A DNA stretch of 64,000 nucleotides from Nitzschia sp. DOCU1 (lineage: Eukaryota; Bacillariophyta; Bacillariophyceae; Bacillariales; Bacillariaceae): contig OX595992.1 of the NCBI GenBank assembly GCA_951394045.1, forward strand, positions 1,178,001-1,242,000. The letters are read 5' to 3'. A program made the position numbers and the translations under genes. This document shows positions 41,844 to 50,894 of the stretch, piece after piece. The number at the start of each line of letters is the position of its first letter. Position 1 is the first letter of the stretch. A model generated the notes under the pieces. That model made no database searches and had not been told where the DNA came from. It worked only from the letters and a program-made list of their open reading frames with translations.

Positions 41844-42725
41844 ATGTTGATAACTTCCGACACGATTCTAAAGTATGCGATGAACTTCATTCGCCAAGAC
41901 CACAGGAAGAGTAGTGCCCATCGAGCTACCTTCCATGACCATTTCGGGTCCTCGCCCGAAGTCATTGCGCGCATGTGGAACGATCTTGAGTTACCACGAC
42001 AAGAGTGCACTATCAAGAACTTGAAAAAGTTCTTAATGGCACACTACTTTATTTGGTTATATCCAAAGAATCGTGGTGTCATTGCATCGACCTTTAACGT
42101 TTGCAAGGACTACTGCGGGGGACAACACATCTGGGTTTGGATCGAGAAGATTCGAGATCTCAAGGCCAAGAAAATCATCTGGCGTGAGTATCTTGATGAT
42201 CCATCCACGGAAACATTCATCGCAACTGTGGATGGTACTGACTTAAAGCGGTGGGAGCCGAAAACCCACCCACGCTACAACATCGACAAAGCCCAGTGCT
42301 CTCACAAAATGAAGCACGCAGCCGGCAAGTTTGAAATTGGAATTTCTGTATTCCGTTCCGAGGTTGTTTGGGTGAGTGGCCCACATCGTGGTGGCAAGGG
42401 TGACAGGGAGATCTTTCAAGAAGGGATGATGCTGAAGGTGAAACCAGGTAAGGTGGTCATTGCCGATAGCGGCTACGAAAACCAGAGCTGCCCGATCATG
42501 TCGGCGATGATGGCTCTACCAAGCCAATATGATCCTCCCGAGCTCCACAACTTCAAGGCTAGAGCTCGTTGCAGACACGAGTCATTCAATGGTCGAATGG
42601 CAAAGTTTAATTGCGTTTCTACTACTTTTAGGCACGGTACCAAAAAAATGGAGATCTGCATTGAAGCTGTCATCGTGACACTTCAGTATCAAATGGAGAA
42701 TGGATCCCCTCTATTTGATGTCTAG
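41844..42725 (+). CDS. PIF/Harbinger-type DDE transposase
   Basis: 293 residues, one exon, from ATG 41844. A helical N-terminal half includes NLKKFLMAHYFIWLYPKN. The catalytic triad is visible as D130 or D133 in ATVDGTDLKRW, D208 in VVIADSGYENQ, and E246 in RCRHESFNGRMAKF, the DDE_Tnp_4 (HARBI1-like) arrangement. SHKMKHAAGKFEIGISV corresponds to the family's KHKKHGL-like block. It would cut and rejoin DNA at the element ends. No internal stop or frameshift is seen, so the transposase itself looks intact. The N-terminus is short compared with many Harbinger transposases (about 350-400 residues), so an upstream exon is possible. Confidence 0.82.
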   Translation: MLITSDTILKYAMNFIRQDHRKSSAHRATFHDHFGSSPEVIARMWNDLELPRQECTIKNLKKFLMAHYFIWLYPKNRGVIASTFNVCKDYCGGQHIWVWIEKIRDLKAKKIIWREYLDDPSTETFIATVDGTDLKRWEPKTHPRYNIDKAQCSHKMKHAAGKFEIGISVFRSEVVWVSGPHRGGKGDREIFQEGMMLKVKPGKVVIADSGYENQSCPIMSAMMALPSQYDPPELHNFKARARCRHESFNGRMAKFNCVSTTFRHGTKKMEICIEAVIVTLQYQMENGSPLFDV

Positions 42726-42845
42726 CTAATGAATAGAAACAATGTTGATTTAATGAATAATACTAAATTACGCATTCATTTATAAATACTATATATACGG
42801 CGCCGAAGAAGCCTGCTGTGGATTCGTTGCTAAATCGTAGACAAG

Positions 42846-43568
42846 CTAGCTGAGTCCAAAGGCTACCCCACATGAAGGAATACGATTGGGAAATGAGTCG
42901 ATGCGTGCAACATGCCACCGTCGAACGTCGAAATTGATTGCTGATTGCTGCGAAGAAGCGCTGGTGTGCATTTGTTGGTTGGGGTTGGGACTATTACTCT
43001 TGCTGGGGCGAGTAGTATGACTCAGCGATGGACGCTGGTTGCCGAAGTTCGAGGTGACACTAGTCGAAAGGGTGAAGCTGACGTCGTAAGTGGAATGAAC
43101 AGACTCATCAAAGATGATGTTGTCGCATATTGTAATAAATCCACGTCCACAGGCTCCCGTAGAATTACTAGTTGTTGGCTGGATGATCGACAGCAGTCGG
43201 CAAATTGAAAAAGCAAATCTTCCGCTTGATGGGCGTTGGAAGCATGATGATGGGCTTCGAATGCACGTAGTAGGGATACTTGTATTTGTTGTGATTGCTC
43301 TCCTTGCAGCGATTCGCCGCTGCTGCTGACATTGGACGAGTTCGATGTGACCAACACAAGATTCGGTTGAAATGGCAGGCGGTTGTTCTTGATTGCTGCA
43401 TGTAGTTGCCGTAGTCGTAGTCGTAGTGGTCGTAGTACTTTCGCCACCAAAGACATCAAGGTCAACTTTGGATCCCCACGAATAGACGGTTGTTGTTATT
43501 GTCCAAGGAGGACAAAGAAGGCGATGGTAGTAAAACTTGTGTCGACAACAATCATCCTTTGCGGTCAT
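42846..43568 (-). CDS. Doubtful S/T/Q-rich ORF near the right end of the Harbinger-like element
   Basis: 240 residues from ATG 43568. It is low-complexity (a threonine run after VDLDVFGGES, many S, Q and N) with no recognised domain. Other frames here are also open for long distances, so coding status is uncertain. It faces the transposase gene. Confidence 0.25.
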   Translation of the reverse strand: MTAKDDCCRHKFYYHRLLCPPWTITTTVYSWGSKVDLDVFGGESTTTTTTTTTATTCSNQEQPPAISTESCVGHIELVQCQQQRRIAARRAITTNTSIPTTCIRSPSSCFQRPSSGRFAFSICRLLSIIQPTTSNSTGACGRGFITICDNIIFDESVHSTYDVSFTLSTSVTSNFGNQRPSLSHTTRPSKSNSPNPNQQMHTSASSQQSAINFDVRRWHVARIDSFPNRIPSCGVAFGLS

Positions 43569-43649
43569 CGTGGCTCCCTGGCCTGCCGAAAGATTTGCAT
43601 CCGGCAACAGGACCCAAGGAAAACGATCGGATCAGTCGTAATGGGAAAC

Positions 43650-44127
43650 TCTACGGAGGAAAAGAAAGAAGATTCTCCGGCGACACGTGGCGAAACTCGG
43701 CGAAACTTGGTGATGTTGGCGACACTCGGGCGACACTCCTTTGTCGCCTGGGCGATATGCCGGCGATGCTTGGCGATTTCCGGAGACAGTCGGGGAAACA
43801 TGGAGAAATTTTTTTGCCGGATGACGCCCGAGTGTCGCCTTAGAGTCATTCGATAAGTAAGGGGTGATCCGGCGATGATTCATCGGACGACGGACGTGTC
43901 CTCTGACTTATTCAAGCACATACAAAGAAGTTAAAAGAACTTAAGTAAACAATCTCGTCATCCAAATAAATTGACCAACCATAACCTCTCTCTCTATCCG
44001 TTGGGGTACCCGAAAATTCGGATGGTGTGCCATCGCGCGCCATTGCTCCTTGGCGTAACCGCAACAAGGTCTGTCCATCGCCTTGTATTGCCAAAATTGG
44101 CATCGTGCAATATTTTTGTTGGTGTCC
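43650..44127 (-). repeat. Right terminal inverted repeat of the Harbinger-like element
   Basis: Inverse of 36381-36850 at about 80% identity, ending TTGTTGGTGTCC. The inner half again carries the GGCGA/TCGCC array. The inner end is approximate. Confidence 0.85.
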
Positions 44128-44309
44128 CTGACGACCTGAGACCCCCCCTGCTTGACAAAAGGAGTCTGTCCTATGCACGGGAAGGCCACATACTTGCGTA
44201 TAGTACATACGACTGTACGTTGGTTGAAGGAGTGTGTATGTATGATACAATGGACTCTTCTTTGCAATCCTCGTACGAAATATTGGAGTGGCATCGTACT
44301 CATACAGCG

Positions 44310-45263
44310 AGCCGCCTCCATTCCTTTTCGGCAGCTTGCTCTAGGAACCGCTACAAGTCTGTTGTCTCGTTGGCAATTGACGTGTTTACTAGAAAGGGGG
44401 CCCGCCGCGCGGTTCGACCCCTTCGAGTGAACTTTTTGTCCAATCAAAGGTTGGGCGCGGTGGGTTAATCGAAAACTATTTGTCTGCTAGTGTCAGCTTG
44501 TTAGTCAAGCGTCCTCTTCCCAGTTCTTGCTATTCGATAGCAAGATGAAAAAGTTTATGCTGTTGTCATTCAACACGTAGTATAGTCTGCTCTTTCAGCT
44601 TCCTCCTTTCGTCTTCTTTTAGTAGTTCGGTAGCTGGTAGTTCTAAATTCTCATCCGGGTTCCCCGGTCCTTGTTCTCTGGTCCTTTCTCTCCGCGGTTA
44701 CTAGAAGCAAGCCACCTCCATTCCTTTTTGGCAGCTCGCTCTAGGAACCGCTACAAGTCTGTGGTCTCGTTGGCAATTGACGTGTTTACTAGAAAGGGGG
44801 CCCGCCGCGCGGTTCGACCCCTTCGAGTGAACTTTTTGTCCATCAAGGCCATAGGCAGGGCGGTGGTTGGGGTTAGGGTAGGGAGGTGAGAGGGGAAATG
44901 TGTGGAAGGATGGCAAACGAGTGTGATTATGACCGGTGACCCCTGGAGGGATGATGCGAGGAGCGTTGAGTGCGGGCTGAGGAAACGTACGGGAGTCGTG
45001 AGGGGAGGGGGGTGATCGGTGGCGATCGGTGGCAATCGGATAGAGATATGGGGGGAGGAAGTGCGCGCAGGAAGGCAAAAGTAGGGGTGGAAATTTTTAT
45101 ACCAAAAAAGAATTGTTTATACAAGTATAGTCTGCTCTTTCAGCTTCCTCCTTTCTTCTTCTTTTAGTAGTTCGGTAGCTGGTAGTTCTAAATTCTCATC
45201 CGGGTTCCCCGGTCCTTGTTCTCTGGTCCTTTCGCCGTCCGTTCTCTCCGCGGTTACTAGAAG
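44310..45263. repeat. Interleaved direct repeats (A-B-A'-B')
   Basis: Repeat A is 44310-44440 and A' is 44710-44840 (offset 400 bp, few mismatches, both ending GTTCGACCCCTTCGAGTGAA...TTTTTGTCC). Repeat B is 44579-44707 and B' is 45124-45263 (both starting AGTATAGTCTGCTC and ending CGGTTACTAGAAG; B' has about 11 extra bases). This may be the remains of an LTR-like or tandemly expanded non-coding element. No ORF of note is seen. Confidence 0.85.
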
Positions 45264-45804
45264 TCACCACAATTATTCAATTGAGTTTTAGATGGCATTT
45301 TGGGAAATAAATTTGGGATATCTAAAAGCACTTCTGTTAATAATTCCGAAGTACCGTCATTACATTATGGAGACAGATAAGATGAGATACCGCTATTTTA
45401 GTAGTCACAAGTACATTGAGAACCAAAATTGACAATTTTTGTTCTACCCGTATTTCGCTCTTTCGCATTTTGATACGCGAAGAGAGAGCGCCAGATAACT
45501 ACCGGTATGCAAATAAAAATGTCACCCCAGCCCACTTGTTCTTTCACCCTGCCGATTCGCAGAACCATCAAGCTACAAATACCGATACCTGGTACTATTG
45601 GAAGTCCTACTATTAAAGTAGCAGTAGCTCAGCAACTGTGACTTCGCTACAGTTCCATGCACTTTGCAAATAAAATGGACGGCCTTTCGCGCCGCCCAGA
45701 CTAGCTGGCTTCCTACATCCCTCAACTTAAGTTTGCAGCACCGCATAGTCTCACAAAGCTCCAGCTCCGACGACAAAAAGAGCTTTTGCAACAAAAGAAT
45801 CATC

Positions 45805-46811
45805 ATGGATAGCAACAAGTCTAGTCTCCTGCCGGAAGCGTCCCTTCCAGACTTTGGGTATGTTATGGATAGACTGAAGTCTTTCAACAAGTTTCTGGGT
45901 CATGAGAGCAGAGACTTGGATTGTATATTTTCAAAAGAAGACAACCTTCTTGATCAGAGGAGTTCAAAAAGTCACAGCCTGAGTTTGATGAGGACTACTG
46001 GTGATACCAGCAGCAGCAATTGTTTGCCCAGGGCTTCTTCAGACCACGGATTGGTTTACAGTTCAAGCTATCAATCACCCTCAAGCAGAAGCCAACCACG
46101 ATCCTCCTTTGGCATGGTAAGCCCAAACAAGAAGAAGACGAGTCCTCGGCAACAAGAAGGAAGGTGCAACAACGATGCAAGGCTTCTTCAGACCATGGAT
46201 TGGTTTGCAGTTCGAGCTGTCAATCGCCCTCAAGCAGAAGTCCACCACGATTCTCCTCCTTTAGCATGGCAAGCCCAAACAAGAGTCCTCGGCAACAAGA
46301 AAGGAAGGCTTCTTCATACCACGGAGTGGTTTACAGTTCGAGCTGCCGATCACCCACGAGCAAAAGCCGACCACCACGATGCTCCTTCAATCCTCAAAGC
46401 GAAGCAACAAACAAGAGTCCTCGCCGGAGGCAAAGGAAGGTTCAAGAAGATCGACTCGAACTCTTACGTGGCTTCTTTAGAACAAATGATGGTGCTGGGG
46501 CCGGAATCATGACGTGCGAAAGCACAAGCGTTCGAGTCAGTGTTGATGGTACCGACGCACAACCCAACAAGACAGAAGGTAGCGAACAAGATCAAGAAAG
46601 CAAAATGGTTGATGCTCCTGCTGGTGATAGTACCAATACTGGTACTACAACAGGGAGCGGCACTACTGCCAACTTCTCCCAGCACCAGGAGATGGAACAA
46701 CAAGGAGAAATGGTGCCAAGTCAACCGACGTGGTTGAAAATGGTAGAGAAATTCGACAATTCCTGGGGATCTATCGACGCTGTTGTTGACATCGATGACA
46801 TGATGGGGTAG
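45805..46811 (+). pseudogene. Tandem-repeat ORF, frame-shifted, unknown function
   Basis: One frame runs from ATG 45805 (MDSNKSSLLPEASLPDFGYV) to 46512, a second to 46811. A unit starting GGCTTCTTCAGACCA(C/T)GGA recurs at 46032, 46181 and 46307, with a weak fourth at 46470. The peptide ASSDHGLVYSSSYQSPSSRS is in the first frame for copy 1 but in the second frame for copies 2 and 3, because the first spacing (149 bp) is not a multiple of three. So either a frameshift has broken one gene or the coding call is wrong. The end (VEKFDNSWGSIDAVVDIDD) looks protein-like. Confidence 0.4.
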
Positions 46812-46836
46812 GAGGACGATGACGGGGGAGTCATCT

Positions 46837-46928
46837 CCGAGTCTAACAGCCCAGCTCTTTGCTCGGCTTCCACTGGTGAAAATTGTTGCAAAGCTTCTTG
46901 TTGTGATTGAAGTTCGATCCGGGCTGCT
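46837..46928 (-). pseudogene. Fragment related to the SLC25 carrier gene
   Basis: About 90 bp match 35891-35976 inside the carrier gene, with blocks CGAGTCTAACAGC, TTGTTGC(A/G)AAGCTT and AGTTCGATCCGGGCT in the same order. On the minus strand it reads ARIELQSQ...LLDS, as in the carrier after its first helix. No other part of the gene is present, so it is a short pseudogene piece. Confidence 0.6.
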
Positions 46929-47060
46929 AATGTAAGTATGGATCGACCTTCTGCAAAGACTTGCCAGCATCAGGTAGATGGCATTTTGGGACATAGTAAA
47001 TGTTTGGATGTGTTAGAACTTCTTTTTATAATTCCGAAGGACTGTACCATTACAAACTAT

Positions 47061-47584
47061 GTGTAAGACTACTATCGGTGTGTCAAATGACAACTGGGCG
47101 ATGGGTCGAGGGTGGTGGCTGGTGCTCAGCACGAGACGAGGACGACGTCGGCCTTTGCCTTGTTGCTTGCGGGTACATCGATCTTCTACATGGAAGTTGT
47201 TGTTCCGGCCGCTCTCGAGCGGTCAAGGAGCTTTTAATTTAGACAGCCACTCTTCACTTTTACCCAATATTATGATAGCTTTTGTGTCATACTATTTTCT
47301 TGAAAGCTACAGTACTGCTGTAATTGACCTCCCGTATTACGAATGGCCCGCCCGGCGTGCGCACAGGCAGATCCAAAAAGAAATGGATGGATTAGTACGA
47401 TCGCATCTGCTGAGTAAAGCTCAAAGTAAAAAAGAGCGATAGATGAGAGACCATGGTGGTGGATACATCGCAAGAGGCGCCGCTTTATGCGCCTCGTGAA
47501 AAGCAAGTTGCAAGTCACTTTCCGCCGTGCCACATCATTTGACCGTTGTCGGATAAAGATGTCATCCGCTTTCACAGTGTATCA
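47061..47584. other. Intergenic, 524 bp
   Basis: No gene recognised; it leads to the mTERF gene and probably holds its promoter. Confidence 0.4.
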
Positions 47585-49447
47585 ATGAATGTCAGGATGT
47601 GTTCCTGCATTTTAAAGATGCAGCGTTTTGCATCAACGGCCGCCTGCCTAGGTTCCATTTTGATCATGATGTTGCCCGGTTTCTTGGCATTGCAGCTTTC
47701 GGTTATTCCACCTACGCTTCGCCATTCGACAACGAGGGCATCGATTTATCCAACGAAGCAAGGTTGTCATTCTTTTCGCGTCAGGGGCAGTCTGTTGTTT
47801 GCTCGCAGTCCGTCGCAGGGCGCTGCCGACTCACAGTCTGATCTGGACGACTTGTGGCTCGACGATTCTCTGGATGAGCTAGTATTTTCCGAGGGGGGAG
47901 AACCCGATGCTTTCTTGAGTGACGATGACCTTGCTCTTTTGCATGACATAAATATCCCCTCCCTTATATCGAGCGCCCAAAACGGGAGTTATGTTTCGCT
48001 TGATGAGGCGATCGGGCCACAGATCTTGTCCACGCAGGATCTCAGTCGTCTATCGTCGGATCTTTCTTATTTTTATCTTCGAGATGAGCTTGGACTCGGT
48101 GAAGATGTAATGTGGAAAATCATGAACAATGCCGGGTCGCTTCTGGGCATGAAAGCATCCAATCTCCGTAGTAAAGTCGAGATGCTACGAAAGACAATCA
48201 AATTGTCTGATGAGGATTTGAGGGAATTGCTGGCTTCAATGCCGCAGATTTTACAACGCAGCGCCAATAAGCATCTTTCTCCGACTATCCTTTTCCTAGT
48301 GCGCCAGCTGGATTTGGGAACCAAGGAGCTTCGAAGCCTCGTCTTGGGGTGCCCAGCCGCTCTCCTCTATACAATACCGAATCTTCAGAAGAAGCTTGAA
48401 TTCTTCCAAAACACCATGGGATTCAGCGTCGAAGAAACTCGTAGATTGCTTCTCAAGGAGCCCAGGTTACTACGGTGCAGCGTCAAAGAGGGCTTGCTGT
48501 CTCGTTATCGATTCTTGCACAAGGAAGTCGCTATACCGCGAGACGAAATCGGAACAATGGTTCAGAAGAACCCTCTTATCATGATGATGAGCGTGGACAA
48601 GAACCTTCAACCCAAATTGATATTCTTCATGATCATGACATTAATGCTGACGCCAGAGGATGTCCGAAAGATTCTTCTCAAGTTTCCTGAGATATTGAAT
48701 TACTCGCTGGAAAACCACATTGTTCCAATCACGCAGTATTTTCGAAGTCTCGACATGTCGGTCAGTGAGGTTGCCAACATGCTGTTGAAATTCCCAAGGC
48801 TAGTTACCAACAGCCTGGTCAAAATCAAGTACGTGGTTGGCTATCTCCGCTTTGAATTGGGATTGGACGCTGATGGAGTTCGAAGGATACTCTATCAGGC
48901 CCCGCAGGTCATATCCTTGGCGCCCGCCAATTTGGAAAGGAAGGTGGATTATCTGCTTCAAGTGGTAGTACCAGGAGGAACACGTGGAAATGTAGATTCC
49001 ACCAAAGCCTTGAGGAATTTGATTGTGGGGATGCCAAGCCTGCTGTACTTGAACATCGAGAACAATTTGGAGCCCAAGGTTGATTTTTTACGCTCGCGCC
49101 TGGGAATCAAGGGATTTTCGGAAGCTTTGGATCGACTACCGATGCTATTGGCGTACTCTCTTGATAAACGTATACGGCCGCGCCTGGATATGATTCTTGA
49201 CGCGGGAGTGGAAGGCGGGAGCATTACCGTGGGAATACCCAAGAAAGAAAAGGACTTTCGTGACTGGTTGGATGCAAGAGTACGAAAGGCCAAGAAAAAG
49301 CCTTCAGCAACTACCACGGGTACAACCATCAATGGTGAAGAAAACCCTATCGGTTTAGAGGCGAGAACTGAGCTTATGGTCGGTCGTGGAGTCCAAGATG
49401 ACGGCAGAATAGTTCACTGGACGCGACCTAGGAGGCCCCGCCAATAG
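47585..49447 (+). CDS. mTERF-family organelle nucleic-acid-binding protein
   Basis: 620 residues from ATG 47585; ATG 47618 is an alternative that begins directly with the targeting sequence MQRFASTAACLGSILIMMLP. mTERF proteins control transcription, RNA processing or translation in mitochondria and plastids. The body from about residue 180 is a chain of mTERF helical repeats of about 35 residues with the proline signature: LLASMPQILQRS, LVLGCPAALLYTI, LLLKEPRLLRCS, MVQKNPLIMMMS, ILLKFPEILNYSL, MLLKFPRLVTNSL, ILYQAPQVISLA, LIVGMPSLLYLN, LDRLPMLLAYSL. This regular spacing is diagnostic. An acidic region (DLDDLWLDDSLDEL) precedes the repeats, and a basic tail follows. Plastid versus mitochondrion is unresolved. 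Confidence 0.92.
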   Translation: MNVRMCSCILKMQRFASTAACLGSILIMMLPGFLALQLSVIPPTLRHSTTRASIYPTKQGCHSFRVRGSLLFARSPSQGAADSQSDLDDLWLDDSLDELVFSEGGEPDAFLSDDDLALLHDINIPSLISSAQNGSYVSLDEAIGPQILSTQDLSRLSSDLSYFYLRDELGLGEDVMWKIMNNAGSLLGMKASNLRSKVEMLRKTIKLSDEDLRELLASMPQILQRSANKHLSPTILFLVRQLDLGTKELRSLVLGCPAALLYTIPNLQKKLEFFQNTMGFSVEETRRLLLKEPRLLRCSVKEGLLSRYRFLHKEVAIPRDEIGTMVQKNPLIMMMSVDKNLQPKLIFFMIMTLMLTPEDVRKILLKFPEILNYSLENHIVPITQYFRSLDMSVSEVANMLLKFPRLVTNSLVKIKYVVGYLRFELGLDADGVRRILYQAPQVISLAPANLERKVDYLLQVVVPGGTRGNVDSTKALRNLIVGMPSLLYLNIENNLEPKVDFLRSRLGIKGFSEALDRLPMLLAYSLDKRIRPRLDMILDAGVEGGSITVGIPKKEKDFRDWLDARVRKAKKKPSATTTGTTINGEENPIGLEARTELMVGRGVQDDGRIVHWTRPRRPRQ

Positions 49448-49495
49448 CATCATTTTTTGTTCATAACCCCACCCTAGTAGTACACGACTAGAATT

Positions 49496-49886
49496 CTAAA
49501 TGTCTTTGCATGCCTCTGCAATTTCCCGTTTTATATCGGACTCGATCGAAGGCGGCACATTATCCTTGGCTGTGGGTAATAGTTTCCGTACGAGCTCGTC
49601 CATGGTAATTTCCGAGATTCCACCACTTTGCTTTACGGCAAGCCTCGTGGTTTCTTTCATTTCATCTCGCCACGTTTCTTGTAATATAAGGCGCGAATAG
49701 AACGATCGCCTCAATCTGAAAAAGCAAGATGTTAGAACGAATCATCAGGATACATAATGCGGGTGCCGTGGTCGACCCTTACCTTTCGAACTCGCCGGTC
49801 TCTTGGAGTCGTTGCAGCAGCTTGTTTCGCTCCTCCAATTCTGACGCTGAAAGCTTCACTTTTTTGGGCACCCTTTCTTCCGTCAT
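49496..49886 (-). CDS. ENY2: ENY2/Sus1 transcription and mRNA-export factor
   Basis: Exon 1 is 49783-49886 and exon 2 is 49496-49715, with a 67-bp intron (GTAAGG...TTCAG), giving 107 residues, about the normal ENY2 length of 96-101. ENY2/Sus1 is a small helical protein shared by the SAGA deubiquitinase module and the TREX-2 mRNA-export complex at the nuclear pore. The family pattern is clear after splicing: LLQRLQETGEFERLRRSF, a helix ending in WRDEMKETTRLAV, then ISEITMDELVRKLLPTAKD and VPPSIESDIKREI, matching the known TGE...L, W...V and P...VP blocks. Exon 1 adds a lysine-rich lead (MTEERVPKKVKLSAS). Confidence 0.85.
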
Positions 49887-50235
49887 GACAGTTTCAATTC
49901 ACTTTATCGGAGGGCTTTCTTGACAACCGACCTTATTGGCATCTACAGCAAATAGACGATGAGATGAGGTAGTAAACATTCAGATTTTGAATTTGGGGGA
50001 GTCGTGAAATGCATCGTGAAAAGGGAGAAGTCACTGAGATGACTGATTCGACTAGAATGCTGACGTGTTGGCGGCGATTTCTCGAACCCAAAATATGCTA
50101 AAAAGTCTCGAAAGATACAGCCAATGACCTCTATGGAGAAGCAAGAACAAGCTGCTTGGTTTCTCTGTGTTTGGTTGTCGACAAATACTGAAGATTATAT
50201 TTCAACGCATTTTCCATCATTGTACGACAGCAACA
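49887..50235. promoter_or_regulatory. Shared upstream region between ENY2 and the lumen protein gene
   Basis: 349 bp between two divergent starts. No specific motif can be assigned. Confidence 0.3.
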
Positions 50236-50805
50236 ATGTTCAGGTTTTCTTCTGTTGTGACGGCATTTGCCATTTTCATCGGCCTGGCCGAATCCTTTGC
50301 GCCGCAATCATTCTCTACCGGTCGCCAAACGACGACATTGTCGGCAACTGCCGATCGGAGGGGATTCCTTGCGACCGCGGCGGCTGCCTCGTGGTTTGGA
50401 CTCGTCAATGATGCGTTTGCGGCACAAACTCCGGAATATCGACAAGGCAATCAAGTTACGGCTTTCAATGGGTTGATTTTCAACTATCGTGGGGGCGACT
50501 TTGGCGGGCTTCAAGCCAGCTCGTTGAACGAGCCCAGCGTCAGTTATGCCGAATTCAATCAGCGACTCAAGGCAGGTGAAATCGAATTTGTAGAGTTTAT
50601 CGCACCCGATGGGGATGCCGCCTATGTCACGTTCAAGGCCAAGGAAGGGCAGGCCAAGGCGGCGCCTATTCGAATCGGCGAAGGGTATCCAATCGAGCAA
50701 CATGACGGTTATAGCTCTCCCATGTTTTGTGTGCGTGCCGTCAAGAATGCAGGCGTGCCTTACAAATTCACAGTGCCTGCACTGGCCAAAATCAACAAGT
50801 CGTAA
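50236..50805 (+). CDS. Thylakoid lumen protein with an FtsH-exterior-like domain
   Basis: 189 residues, one exon, from ATG 50236. Targeting is bipartite: MFRFSSVVTAFAIFIGLAES with SFAP (plastid motif), then the Tat signal DRRGFLATAAAASWFGLV ending in AFAA. The mature part has VSYAEFNQRLKAGEIEFVEF followed by DGDAAYVTFKAKEG. The pattern YxxFxxxLxxGxIxxV resembles the extracellular/lumenal N-domain of FtsH proteases, but no AAA+ or protease part follows, so this would be a free-standing lumen version. It might assist or regulate thylakoid FtsH, which is inference. Targeting is firm and the domain match is moderate. Confidence 0.65.
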   Translation: MFRFSSVVTAFAIFIGLAESFAPQSFSTGRQTTTLSATADRRGFLATAAAASWFGLVNDAFAAQTPEYRQGNQVTAFNGLIFNYRGGDFGGLQASSLNEPSVSYAEFNQRLKAGEIEFVEFIAPDGDAAYVTFKAKEGQAKAAPIRIGEGYPIEQHDGYSSPMFCVRAVKNAGVPYKFTVPALAKINKS

Positions 50806-50894
50806 ACCTGTTATTCTAAGAGTGGAAAAAAGCCACCTACTAGTTAGTTTAGATGATTCCTTCTATGCTGCACTACACTATTTTATATGGGCGA

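Larger units (their letters stand above)
36378..44130 (+). mobile_element. PIF/Harbinger-like DNA transposon, 7.7 kb, with 3-bp target duplication
   Basis: The element proper is 36381-44127. Its ends are GGACACCAACGAAAATAT and the inverse ATATTTTTGTTGGTGTCC, and CTG lies on both sides (36378-36380, 44128-44130). A 3-bp duplication is the PIF/Harbinger hallmark. The ends belong to long, roughly 80% identical inverted repeats of about 470 bp. Inside are a DDE transposase (41844-42725) and several smaller ORFs on both strands. The repeats have drifted and one ORF has an internal stop, so the copy is older than the two retrotransposons. A third copy of the repeat motif at about 39.85-40.16 kb leaves open a nested or composite origin. 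Confidence 0.82.
45288..47060. repeat. Pair of diverged direct repeats around a decayed segment
   Basis: About 45288-45370 and 46974-47060 share TAGATGGCATTTTGGGA, an ACTTCT...TAATTCCGAAG block and CATTACA, in direct orientation. They bracket the tandem-repeat ORFs and the carrier fragment, and may mark an old insertion or duplication. Confidence 0.6.

Noticed and set aside
44400..44430. GGTTCGACCCC looks like a tRNA T-loop
   Set aside because: The flanking bases do not form a T-stem or acceptor stem, and the same sequence at 44800 is part of repeat A.
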